This document shows positions 1 through 9,600 of a stretch of DNA of 41,998 nucleotides, piece by piece. The translations under genes and the position numbers were made by a program. Each line of letters starts with the position of its first letter. Within the stretch, counting starts at the first letter, position 1. This DNA comes from Bacillota bacterium (GTDB lineage: Bacteria > Bacillota > Clostridia > Lachnospirales > Lachnospiraceae). The notes below the pieces were generated by a model. It saw only the letters and a list, made by a program, of their open reading frames with translations. It searched no databases and was not told the origin of the DNA. The stretch spans positions 1 through 41,998 of the forward strand of contig JAFAGA010000075.1 in assembly GCA_023423045.1 (NCBI GenBank). Reading direction: 5' to 3'.

Positions 1-1637
1 CCAAAATAGAACTTAATCTTCGGCTCCGTACCGGAAGGTCTTACTGCACACCATGCATTATCATTCAATTCAAAATACAGCACATCGGATTTCGGAAGGC
101 CGGTGGGAGAAACCTCACCTGTCTCCATATCCGTAATTGTATCCATCTGATAGTCGCGAACCTTAAGTACCTTGTAATCACCTGCCGCCTTGGGAGGGTT
201 CTTGCGGTAGCTTCCCATGATTTCCTTAATCTTCTCCATTCCGGTAATTCCCTTCAGGGTTACAGAGATCAAATCCTCCTTGAAGTAGCCATACTTCTCA
301 TAGATCCGGTTCATCTGCTCATATAATGAAATTCCCTGGGAACGGTAATAAGCTGCCGCTTCGCATAGGCACATCACCGCAACAATCGCATCCTTGTCTC
401 TGGAATGAGTGCCCACAAGGCAGCCATAGCTCTCTTCATAACCAAAGATATATTCATTAGAGCCCGTCTCCTCAAACAGCTTAATCTGCTCACCGATGTA
501 CTTGAAGCCGGTCAGCACCTCAATCAGCCTTGCATTATAATGCTCAGCAATGAGATCTGAAATATTTCCCGTTACAATGGTCTTAATCAAAGCCGCATTC
601 TCCGGAAGTACGCCTTTTTCAGCCTTCTGTGAGAATTCGTATTCCGCAATCAGGGCTCCTGTCATGTTGCCGTTAAAGAGTACAAACTCACCTTTATCAT
701 CCTTCACCATGATGCCTAAGCGGTCCGCGTCCGGATCGGTGGCAAGTATAATGTCTGCGCCAACCTCCTTCGCCAGCTTCTGTGCCAGGGTGAATACCTT
801 GGGATCCTCCGGGTTGGGATAGCCCACCGTAGAGAACTCGGAATCCGGCAGTTCCTGCTCCGGCACAACATACACATGCTCAAAGCCAAGCTCCTTCAGA
901 ATTCTTCTCACCGGAAGATTGCCGGTACCGTGAAGAGGGGTGTATACGATCTTCATCTGCTTGCCCTCGGCACTGATGGGATTCACAACCAACTTCTTCA
1001 ATTCCGCAATATATTTATCATCCATCTCGCTTCCAAGAATCGTCAACAGGCCTTGCTTTACCGCCTCATCCTTCGGCATAATCTTTGCGGAGGCAAAATC
1101 CGTAATAGCATTCACTTCTCCGATGATTTCCTCATCCTTTGGATAGGTAACCTGGGCACCGTCATCCCAGTACACCTTGTAACCGTTGTATTCGGGGGGA
1201 TTATGGCTTGCAGTGATCACAATGCCCGCCACACAGCCCAGCGTACGCAGAGCAAAGGATAACTCGGGAGTCGGACGAAGAGACTCAAACAAATACGCCG
1301 GAATGCCGTTTGCCGCGAGGCACAACGCGCTGTCCAGAGCAAATTCAGGAGACATTCTTCTGGAATCATAGGCAATAGCAACTCCCCTTCTGTCTTCCCC
1401 ATGCTTCTTAATGGTATTGGCCAGCCCCTGGGTTGCTCTTCTTACCGTATATAAATTCATTCTGTTCACACCGGCACCCAGAATACCTCTTAATCCTCCG
1501 GTACCGAATTCCAGATCCTTAAAAAACCGCTCTTTAATCTCAATCTCATTACCCTCTAATGCAGCCACTTCCGCTCTGGTCGCTTCATCAAAATACGGGT
1601 TAGATAGCCATTCTTCATATCTTTTCCTATATTCCAT
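1..1637 (-). CDS. Phospho-sugar mutase (phosphoglucomutase/phosphomannomutase), 3' end cut by window
   Basis: Alpha-D-phosphohexomutase family enzyme, expected to interconvert hexose 1- and 6-phosphates in the cytosol. The translated minus strand starts MEYRKRYEEWL and shows the family landmarks in order: the phosphoserine loop TASHNPPEYNGYK, the metal-binding loop DPDADRLG, the sugar-recognition stretch GYEESYG, and near the window edge the phosphate-binding RPSGTEPK. The C-terminus runs off position 1. The ATG at 1637 is preceded by AAAGGATGAGG about 7 nt upstream, which supports this start. It has its own likely promoter (1748-1776). PGM versus PMM specificity cannot be decided from sequence; the length so far (545 codons) and the opening resemble the long pgcA/PGM2-like form common in Firmicutes. 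Confidence 0.93.
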   Translation of the reverse strand, partial: MEYRKRYEEWLSNPYFDEATRAEVAALEGNEIEIKERFFKDLEFGTGGLRGILGAGVNRMNLYTVRRATQGLANTIKKHGEDRRGVAIAYDSRRMSPEFALDSALCLAANGIPAYLFESLRPTPELSFALRTLGCVAGIVITASHNPPEYNGYKVYWDDGAQVTYPKDEEIIGEVNAITDFASAKIMPKDEAVKQGLLTILGSEMDDKYIAELKKLVVNPISAEGKQMKIVYTPLHGTGNLPVRRILKELGFEHVYVVPEQELPDSEFSTVGYPNPEDPKVFTLAQKLAKEVGADIILATDPDADRLGIMVKDDKGEFVLFNGNMTGALIAEYEFSQKAEKGVLPENAALIKTIVTGNISDLIAEHYNARLIEVLTGFKYIGEQIKLFEETGSNEYIFGYEESYGCLVGTHSRDKDAIVAVMCLCEAAAYYRSQGISLYEQMNRIYEKYGYFKEDLISVTLKGITGMEKIKEIMGSYRKNPPKAAGDYKVLKVRDYQMDTITDMETGEVSPTGLPKSDVLYFELNDNAWCAVRPSGTEPKIKFYF

Positions 1638-1679
1638 ACTAGAATCCTCATCCTTTCTCAACAAGACAAATTGCACATG

Positions 1680-1702
1680 AAATCATGGTATTACCATGAT
1701 TT
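1680..1702. promoter_or_regulatory. Perfect 11-bp inverted repeat in the mutase leader
   Basis: AAATCATGGTA-T-TACCATGATTT is a perfect palindrome with a single-base centre, lying between the predicted mutase promoter and its start codon, about 43 nt before the ATG. It could be an operator or a 5' UTR hairpin. It has no U-tract, so it is not an obvious terminator. Confidence 0.5.
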
Positions 1703-1747
1703 GAATATCCATCATTTCTTCCGAAGATACATCAAATTGTCTCTCTC

Positions 1748-1776
1748 ATGATACAATGCTTTGTTTTCAAATGCAA
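1748..1776 (-). promoter_or_regulatory. Putative sigma-A promoter for the phospho-sugar mutase
   Basis: On the minus strand the sequence is TTGCAT, 17 nt, TATCAT. The spacing is ideal and each hexamer has two departures from consensus or fewer. It lies about 110 nt upstream of the mutase ATG, in the gap after the acetyltransferase. Confidence 0.5.
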
Positions 1777-1814
1777 TCTTTTTTTGGGCTGCATAAACTA
1801 ACAAATTCAGCAGA

Positions 1815-2456
1815 TTATTCTTCCATCACACGGCAATCCTCCGCAATCTCCGGCCGAAAACGCATACTGTCTGCTTCCGTAATCTCGCGGATCACCTTGC
1901 AGGGCACGCCGGCCGCCAGGGAGTTGGCAGGGATATCATGGGTCACAACGCTGCCTGCGCCGATCACACATCCATCTCCTATGGTGACACCGCCGCATAT
2001 GGTAACATTAGCAGAGATCCATACATCGCTTCCGATGGTGACAGGCTTGGCATAGCACATGCGCTTTGGCTCACCGTTCTGGTCAATCATCTGTCTGCGT
2101 TCGGAAGCGATAAGAGGGTGAAGGGGTGTTACTATCGTTACATTAGGTCCAAAGCTGACATTATCGCCAATGGTAACCCTGGCATCATCCTGTACGGTGA
2201 GATTGTAATTCCCGAAGAAATTCTCTCCGATTACCGTGTGAACTCCATAGTGAAAGAAAACAGGCCCCTGTATGAAGCAATTCCTGCCCTTGTGTCCAAT
2301 CAATTGTTCCAGAATTGCCTCCCGCTCCTCTGTTTCATCCTCCAGGGTACGGCTATACATACTGCTGAGGTTGTGAGCCCGCAATTTGATGGCCCGTAAA
2401 TCCGGATGCCCCGGTGAAAATAGAATACCTTTAAATATCCGTTCTTCTTCCGTCAT
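1815..2456 (-). CDS. Maltose/galactoside O-acetyltransferase-like (left-handed beta-helix) enzyme
   Basis: Predicted cytosolic acetyl-CoA-dependent O-acetyltransferase of the Maa/LacA/NodL family (213 aa, normal length). The N-terminal helical cap (residues 1-60, including MTEEERIFKGILFSPGHPDL) precedes hexapeptide repeats such as VTIGDNVSFGPNVTIVTP and VTIGSDVWISANVTICGGVTIGDGCVIGAGSVV, ending in the family-typical AGVPCKVIR. The catalytic histidine is likely in TPLHPL. A GTG exists at 2465, but AAGGAG sits 8 nt before the ATG at 2456, so I chose the ATG. It follows the rpoC terminator and a tandem structured repeat that would form its leader. The physiological acceptor sugar is unknown. Confidence 0.88.
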   Translation of the reverse strand: MTEEERIFKGILFSPGHPDLRAIKLRAHNLSSMYSRTLEDETEEREAILEQLIGHKGRNCFIQGPVFFHYGVHTVIGENFFGNYNLTVQDDARVTIGDNVSFGPNVTIVTPLHPLIASERRQMIDQNGEPKRMCYAKPVTIGSDVWISANVTICGGVTIGDGCVIGAGSVVTHDIPANSLAAGVPCKVIREITEADSMRFRPEIAEDCRVMEE

Positions 2457-2510
2457 TCCCGTCACTCCTTCGTTAAATTATTAAGGGATTTGTCTTGCGC
2501 AACATCTCCA

Positions 2511-2698
2511 TTCCCTTATATTATGAATATAAACTCACGCTCATGATCTTCGACTCCGGTCGCATGCTTCAAGCGAGCTTAATCATGCTGGTTTCATTTT
2601 CATTATATCATGAACAAAAACCATGTTCATGATCTCCTGCTCCGATCGCATGCTTACGAGCAAGCTCGTATCATGCTCACTATGCTTTCATTATATCA
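2511..2698 (-). repeat. Tandem pair of 88-bp structured intergenic repeats (copies A1 and A2)
   Basis: Two direct copies with an 88-bp period. Each is bounded by a TTCATTATATCA-like junction (clear at 2599-2610 and 2687-2698, degenerate at about 2511). Each unit contains two hairpins: ATCATGAAC..GTTCATGAT, and GCATG-TACGAGC..GCTCGTA-CATGC (A2) or its A1 variant. The same family occurs as a second tandem pair at 28103-28286 in the same orientation. Between copies several stem positions change as pairs, indicating selection on structure. The pair occupies most of the 335-bp rpoC-acetyltransferase gap and would lie in the 5' leader of the acetyltransferase. Confidence 0.85.
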
Positions 2699-2702
2699 CA
2701 GA

Positions 2703-2752
2703 AAAGTCGGCCAGCACAGGGATAAAATACCTTATCCGCGAACCAGCCGACT
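2703..2752 (-). terminator. Intrinsic terminator after rpoC
   Basis: The minus-strand RNA can form an outer stem AGTCGGC/GCCGACT and an inner stem GGATAA/TTATCC, followed by TTTTC. It begins about 40 nt after the rpoC stop and fits termination of the rpoBC operon. Confidence 0.75.
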
Positions 2753-2791
2753 CCTATATTATATTGCTTTTATACTATGCTTTTCTTAATC

Positions 2792-5700
2792 TTACAGCCC
2801 GTCGCTGTAATCATCCTCGCTGATGCCGGTCAGGTTAAATTCAGCTTCCGTCCAATTGCCTTCGTTATCAGCATTGTCGTCATACTCCGACTCATCGCTT
2901 TCACTATATACAATTTCAGCAATGCCGTCCTCAGCCTCATAATAGCCTTCCTCTTCATACTCATCGCCTGTGAACCCATCCTCAGAGTATTCAAAGTTAC
3001 CGTACTCATCCATATAATTGCCTTCGCCGTCCAACTCCTCGGAAAGCATATACTCATCCAGAGTGTCCGTATCCAGCTTCACGGAGCGGTATCTCTTCAT
3101 ACCGGTTCCGGCAGGGATCAGCTTACCGATAATAACATTTTCCTTCAGACCGATCAACGGGTCAACCTTACCCTTGATGGCTGCCTCAGTGAGAACCTTC
3201 GTGGTCTCCTGGAAGGAAGCCGCCGATAAGAAGGAATTGGTAGCAAGGGAAGCCTTGGTGATACCAAGCATTACCTGCTTGCCGTCAGCTGCCTCCAGAC
3301 CCTCCTTCAGCATTCTTACATTTTCATCCTCATACTCCAGGATATCTACCAGAGTGCCTGGCAGGAAGGCAGTATCACCGTTAGTCTCAATACGAATCTT
3401 CTTAAGCATCTGGCGTACAATTACCTCGATATGCTTATCGTTGATTTCTACACCCTGCAGACGGTATACTCTCTGTACCTCCTGGATCATATAATCCTGA
3501 ACAGCACGAATGCCCTTAATCTTTAAGATATCATGAGGATTGACGCTACCCTCGGTCAGCTCGTCACCGGCCTCAAGCACATCGTTGTCCTGAACCTTAA
3601 TTCTGGAGCCGTAAGGGATCAAATAAGCTTTGGATTCCATCGTCTCATTATTGGTTACGATGACCTCACGTTTTTTCTTTGTATCTTTAATGGTTACCAC
3701 TCCGCCGAATTCTGCAATAATCGCAAGACCCTTCGGCTTTCTGGCCTCAAAAAGTTCTTCTACACGGGGAAGACCCTGTGTGATATCATCACCCGCAACA
3801 CCGCCGGTATGGAAGGTACGCATTGTAAGCTGTGTACCGGGCTCACCGATGGACTGGGCTGCTATAATACCCACTGCTTCGCCTACCTGCACCGCTTCAC
3901 CGGTTGCCATATTCGCGCCGTAGCACTTAGCACAGACACCGATATGGGATTTACAGGTCAGTACGGTACGAATCTTCACCTTGTCTACACCGGTTCCAAT
4001 AATCCTGGCTGCACGCTTGGGTGTAATCATATGGTTCGCCTTAACAATCATCTCACCGTCAGCATCGTAGATGGTCTCGCAGGAATATCTTCCTGTGATT
4101 CTCTCTTCCAGACCCTCAATTACTTCCTTGCCGTCGGTAAATGCCTTGATCCACATACCGGGACTCTCCTGACCCTCACAGCAGTCAACCTCACGAATTA
4201 TTAAATCCTGAGATACGTCAACCAGACGACGTGTCAGGTAACCGGAGTCGGCAGTACGAAGCGCCGTATCGGACAGACCCTTACGGGCACCGTGAGCGGA
4301 GATAAAGTACTCCAATACGTCAAGACCTTCACGAAGGTTGGACTTAATCGGAAGTTCAATGGTACGGCCTGAGGTATCGGCCATAAGTCCACGCATACCG
4401 GCAAGCTGCTTGATCTGCTTATCGGAACCACGGGCACCGGAGTCGGACATCATCTTGATATTATTGAATTTATCCAATCTGTTTAACAGAGTATCGGTCA
4501 GAACCTTATCGGCATTCTTCCAAGTCTCAATTACAGTATTATATCTCTCGTCCTCGGTCATTCTGCCTCGTCTGTATTCCTTGGCAATACTCTCGATGGT
4601 TGCTTCCGCATCTGCGATAATCTGCTTCTTCTCATCCGGAACCTCCATATCGGAGATGGATACGGTCATCGCAGCACGTGTGGAATATTTATAGCCCAAG
4701 GATTTAACCGCATCCAGAATTTCAGCGGTCTTGGTTGCTCCATGGATATTGATGCATTTCTCAAGAATCGGCTTAAGCTGCTTCTTACCAACCAGGAAGT
4801 TAACCTCCAGCTTTAAGAAATTATCTTCATCGTTGCGATCAACAAAGCCCAGATCCTGAGGAATGATCTCATTAAAGATAAAACGGCCCAGAGTTGATTC
4901 AATGGTTCTGGCTTCTTCCACTCCATCCTTATTCAATCCGGTTCTTCTTACCTTAATCATCTCATGGAGCGAAATCGCACCATTCTCATAGGCAAGAATC
5001 GCTTCATTCAGATTCTTATAGTGATGACGAACACCGCCTTCCATCTCCCGTTCGATGGTCAGGTAATAGATACCCAAAACCATATCCTGGGAAGGAACCG
5101 TTACCGGTGCACCATCCGAAGGCTTCAGCAGGTTGTTCGGAGAAAGAAGCAGGAAGCGGCACTCCGCCTGAGCTTCTACGGATAAGGGCAAATGCACCGC
5201 CATCTGGTCACCGTCGAAGTCCGCGTTATATGCGGTACATACCAGAGGATGAAGCTTAATTGCCTTACCTTCCACCAATACAGGTTCAAATGCCTGGATA
5301 CCAAGTCTGTGAAGGGTTGGGGCACGGTTTAACATAACCGGATGCTCTTTAATAACCTCCTCCAGGACATCCCACACCTCAGTCTGAAGTCGTTCCACCA
5401 TCTTCTTGGCGGATTTAATATTGTGAGCGGTTCCTCTTGCCACCAGCTCCTTCATAACGAAGGGCTTGAACAGCTCGATAGCCATCTCCTTGGGCAAACC
5501 GCACTGATATAATTTTAATTCCGGTCCTACCACGATAACGGAACGGCCGGAGTAGTCAACACGCTTACCAAGCAGGTTCTGACGGAAACGTCCCTGCTTA
5601 CCTTTTAACATATCGGACAGAGATTTCAGCGCACGGTTACCAGGTCCGGTTACAGGCCTTCCTCTTCTGCCGTTATCGATTAACGCATCCACCGCTTCCT

Positions 5701-6586
5701 GAAGCATTCTTTTCTCGTTGCGCACGATGATATCCGGCGCACCCAGTTCCAGCAATCTCTTCAGACGGTTGTTACGGTTGATAATTCTTCTGTACAAATC
5801 ATTCATGTCGGAGGTGGCAAAACGTCCGCCGTCCAACTGAACCATCGGCCGCAGATCCGGAGGGATTACCGGAATTACGGACAGAATCATCCATTCCGGC
5901 TTATTGCCGGATTCACGGAAGGCTTCCACAACCTCCAGACGCTTGATAATTCTTGCACGCTTCTGGCCGGTGGAATCCTTTAAGCCCTTCTTTAATTCCT
6001 TGGATTCCTTCTCAAGGTCGATGGCCTGAAGGAGCTCCTGGATCGCTTCCGCACCCATTCCGAGACGGAAACTGCTGTATCCGTATTTCTCAACGGCTTC
6101 CTGTCTTTCCTTCTCATTCAGTACCTGTTTATATTGTAAATCGGTAGTGCCCCGGTCCAATACGATATAGGATGCAAAATACAGAACCTTTTCAAGAGTT
6201 CTGGGAGAAAGGTCAAGAATCAGACCCATACGGCTTGGTATTCCCTTGAAATACCAGATATGGGAAACCGGTGCTGCCAGTTCAATATGACCCATTCTCT
6301 CACGGCGTACGCTTGCTTTCGTCACTTCTACACCGCAGCGATCACAGACTACGCCCTTATATCTGATCTTTTTATATTTTCCACAATGGCACTCCCAGTC
6401 CTTGCTGGGCCCAAAGATTCTTTCACAAAACAGTCCGTCCTTTTCCGGCTTTAAGGTCCTGTAATTGATTGTCTCCGGCTTCCTGACTTCTCCCTTTGAC
6501 CATTCTCTGATTTTTTCAGGCGAAGCTAAACCAATTTTTATTGCATCATAGGTTATCTCTTGAATACTGTTAATCATCTCAGACAT
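2792..6586 (-). CDS. rpoC: DNA-directed RNA polymerase subunit beta'
   Basis: Largest RNA polymerase subunit (1264 aa), which forms the catalytic clamp. Visible landmarks are the N-terminal zinc site (CHCGKYKK..CDRCGVEV, residues about 66-88), the invariant active-site loop NADFDGDQMAVH that binds the catalytic Mg2+, the second zinc site (CCEGQES..CKSHIGVCAKCYG) and the trigger-loop/bridge-helix region (GEPGTQLTMRTFHTGG). The C-terminus carries a roughly 75-residue Asp/Glu/Tyr-rich tail not needed for the core fold. It lies 89 nt after rpoB and has GGGAG 9 nt before the chosen ATG. An alternative ATG three codons in is also possible. It is not followed by rpsL-rpsG-fusA, the usual Firmicute order. 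Confidence 0.99.
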   Translation of the reverse strand: MSEMINSIQEITYDAIKIGLASPEKIREWSKGEVRKPETINYRTLKPEKDGLFCERIFGPSKDWECHCGKYKKIRYKGVVCDRCGVEVTKASVRRERMGHIELAAPVSHIWYFKGIPSRMGLILDLSPRTLEKVLYFASYIVLDRGTTDLQYKQVLNEKERQEAVEKYGYSSFRLGMGAEAIQELLQAIDLEKESKELKKGLKDSTGQKRARIIKRLEVVEAFRESGNKPEWMILSVIPVIPPDLRPMVQLDGGRFATSDMNDLYRRIINRNNRLKRLLELGAPDIIVRNEKRMLQEAVDALIDNGRRGRPVTGPGNRALKSLSDMLKGKQGRFRQNLLGKRVDYSGRSVIVVGPELKLYQCGLPKEMAIELFKPFVMKELVARGTAHNIKSAKKMVERLQTEVWDVLEEVIKEHPVMLNRAPTLHRLGIQAFEPVLVEGKAIKLHPLVCTAYNADFDGDQMAVHLPLSVEAQAECRFLLLSPNNLLKPSDGAPVTVPSQDMVLGIYYLTIEREMEGGVRHHYKNLNEAILAYENGAISLHEMIKVRRTGLNKDGVEEARTIESTLGRFIFNEIIPQDLGFVDRNDEDNFLKLEVNFLVGKKQLKPILEKCINIHGATKTAEILDAVKSLGYKYSTRAAMTVSISDMEVPDEKKQIIADAEATIESIAKEYRRGRMTEDERYNTVIETWKNADKVLTDTLLNRLDKFNNIKMMSDSGARGSDKQIKQLAGMRGLMADTSGRTIELPIKSNLREGLDVLEYFISAHGARKGLSDTALRTADSGYLTRRLVDVSQDLIIREVDCCEGQESPGMWIKAFTDGKEVIEGLEERITGRYSCETIYDADGEMIVKANHMITPKRAARIIGTGVDKVKIRTVLTCKSHIGVCAKCYGANMATGEAVQVGEAVGIIAAQSIGEPGTQLTMRTFHTGGVAGDDITQGLPRVEELFEARKPKGLAIIAEFGGVVTIKDTKKKREVIVTNNETMESKAYLIPYGSRIKVQDNDVLEAGDELTEGSVNPHDILKIKGIRAVQDYMIQEVQRVYRLQGVEINDKHIEVIVRQMLKKIRIETNGDTAFLPGTLVDILEYEDENVRMLKEGLEAADGKQVMLGITKASLATNSFLSAASFQETTKVLTEAAIKGKVDPLIGLKENVIIGKLIPAGTGMKRYRSVKLDTDTLDEYMLSEELDGEGNYMDEYGNFEYSEDGFTGDEYEEEGYYEAEDGIAEIVYSESDESEYDDNADNEGNWTEAEFNLTGISEDDYSDGL

Positions 6587-6675
6587 CCTTTGGCTCTCCC
6601 TTCATTTATTCCTGACCGTAAGCCCCTTATTTGCGCCTGCGGTCAGGCTTTCTTCGTTCTATGACATTCCGGTCC

Positions 6676-9600
6676 TTAGCTGTCGGTTAAAGTTTCACCA
6701 CAGGCCTTGCAGCGCTTGCTGCCCTCTGCAACGACTGCACCGCAGTTGGGACACATGTCTTCTGCCGGTTCCTCGTCTTCTTCTTCATCCTCGTACATTC
6801 CATCGTCCAGGATATCCTCTGATTCCTCCTCATAAATATCGAAGATCTCAGTATCGATATCCTCCGCATTGGTCTGGGTGAAGCCGGCATCTTCATAGCC
6901 TTCATCATATCTGAAATTATTATCGCCTTCAATTAATGGAGTCAAATCAGAATCACCGTAGTCAATGCTTTCCGTCATCTTCACCTCGTTGCCGCTCTCA
7001 TCCAGAACGGTAACGTCAAGAGCCAGGGATTGAAGCTCCTTAAGCAATACCTTAAAGGATTCCGGAATACCGGGTTCTGAAATATTCTCTCCCTTAATGA
7101 TTGCTTCATAAGTCTTAACACGTCCTGTAACATCGTCAGACTTAACCGTAAGAATTTCCTGAAGGATATAAGCCGCTCCGTATGCCTCCAGAGCCCAAAC
7201 CTCCATCTCACCGAATCTCTGACCGCCGAACTGAGCCTTACCGCCCAGAGGCTGTTGTGTTACCAGGGAATAAGGTCCTGTGGAACGGGCATGGATCTTA
7301 TCGTCTACCAGATGGTGAAGCTTCAGATAATGCATGAAGCCAACCGTTACGGAACCGTCAAAATACTCTCCGGTTCTTCCGTCACGAAGTCTTACCTTAC
7401 CATCGCGGTTGATGGGCACACCCTTCCAGTCATCCCTGTTCTCCGGATGGGCCTTCAAATATTCCACCAGCTCCGGATCCAGGCCGTCTTTATATTTTTT
7501 ATCGAATTCTTCCCAGGTAGTATTGGCATAATCATTGGCAATCTCCAGGGTATCCATAATGTCAAACTCGTTGGCACCGTCAAATACCGGAGTGGAGATA
7601 TCAATTCCCAGCACCTTTGCCGCCAGGGATAAATGAATCTCAAGTACCTGTCCGATATTCATACGGGAAGGAACACCCAGTGGATTAAGCACGATATCCA
7701 GCGGTCTTCCATTGGGCAGGAAGGGCATATCCTCTACCGGCAGCACGCGGGAAACAACACCCTTGTTACCATGACGGCCGGCCATCTTATCTCCTACCTG
7801 AATCTTTCTCTTCTGTGCAATATATACACGAACGGTCTGGTTTACACCAGGTGAAAGTTCGTCTCCGTTCTCTCTTGTGAATACTTTGGCATCCACAATA
7901 ATACCATATTCGCCGTGAGGAACACGAAGGGAAGTATCTCTTACCTCTCTTGCCTTCTCACCGAAAATAGCTCTAAGAAGTCTCTCTTCTGCGGTCAGCT
8001 CCGTCTCACCTTTGGGTGTAACCTTGCCCACCAGGATATCTCCCGCACGCACCTCTGCACCAATACGGATAATACCTCTTTCATCCAGATCCTTTAATGC
8101 GTCGTCACCAACGCCGGGAACATCCCGGGTGATCTCTTCCGGTCCCAACTTGGTGTCTCTGGCTTCTGCTTCATATTCTTCAATATGCACCGAGGTATAT
8201 ACATCCTCCTGCACCAGACGCTCGCTAAGGAGCACCGCATCTTCATAATTATAACCTTCCCAGGTCATAAAGCCGATCAGCGGGTTCTTGCCCAGAGCCA
8301 GTTCTCCCTTGGATGTGGAGGGGCCGTCTGCAATTACCTGGCCTGCTTCAATCCTGTCACCGCGGGCAACAATGGGCCTCTGGTTAATACAGGTTCCCTG
8401 GTTGCTTCTGGCGAATTTTACCAGTCGATAAGAACTCTTTGTATTGTCGTCATTCTTAATTACAACTTCCTTGGCGGTAACACGGTCAACCACACCGGAT
8501 TTCTTGGATACAACACATACGCCGGAGTCAATTGCCGCTTTGGCTTCAATACCGGTACCTACTGCAGGTGCCTCGGTCAGAAGCAGCGGAACTGCCTGAC
8601 GCTGCATGTTGGCACCCATCAGGGCACGGTTTGCATCGTCATTCTCCAGGAAAGGAATCAGGGCAGTAGCCACGGAGAATACCATCTTCGGGGATACGTC
8701 CATTAAATCAATTTTGTGTTTCTCATATTCGGAGGTTTCTTCCATGTAACGGCCGGAGATGCTGCTTCGAACAAAATAACCGTTTGCGTCCAGCTCTTCA
8801 TTGGCCTGAGCCACCACATACTTATCCTCTTCATCCGCGGTAAGGTATACTACCTCATCCGTTACTCTCGGATTCACCGGATCAGCTTTGTCAACCTTAC
8901 GGTAAGGAGCTTCCACAAAGCCATATTCGTTAATTCTTGCATAGGTTGCAAGAGAGTTGATCAGACCAATATTAGGACCTTCGGGTGTCTCAATGGGACA
9001 CATTCTTCCGTAATGGGAATAGTGAACGTCTCGTACCTCAAAGCCTGCTCTGTCACGGGACAGACCTCCGGGACCCAGTGCAGAGAGACGTCTCTTATGG
9101 GTCAGCTCACCCAAAGGATTGTGCTGATCCATAAACTGGGACAGCTGGGAGCTTCCGAAGAACTCCTTCACAGCTGCGGTCACAGGTTTGATATTAATCA
9201 AAGATTGAGGGCTAATTCCCTCCAAATCCTGTGTAGTCATTCTTTCACGAACCACACGCTCCATTCGGGACAAACCAATACGGTACTGATTCTGCAAAAG
9301 CTCGCCCACCGCTCTGATTCTTCTGTTGCCCAAATGATCAATATCATCCGCGTTGCCGATGCCATACTCCAGATGAATATTATAATTAATGGAAGCAATG
9401 ATATCTTCCTTGGTAATATGCTTGGGAATCAGTTCATTGATGTTCTTCTTTACTGCTTCCTTGATTTCTTCGATGCTGCTGTTATTTTCAAGAATCCCTT
9501 TAAGAACCGGATAATATACGTCTTCGGTAATCCCCAGTTCCTTTCTGCTAACATCCACGTAATTTGTGATGTCAACCATCATGTTAGAGAGAATCTTAAC

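Noticed and set aside
2600..2640. Short frames inside the 86-88 bp repeats, e.g. MNMIYVHDIMKA in B2 and MNMVFVHDIMKMKPA in A2, preceded by GGAG
   Set aside because: The frame is broken in A1 and the C-terminal part differs in each copy. The differences follow stem pairing rather than codon position, so structure rather than peptide is conserved.
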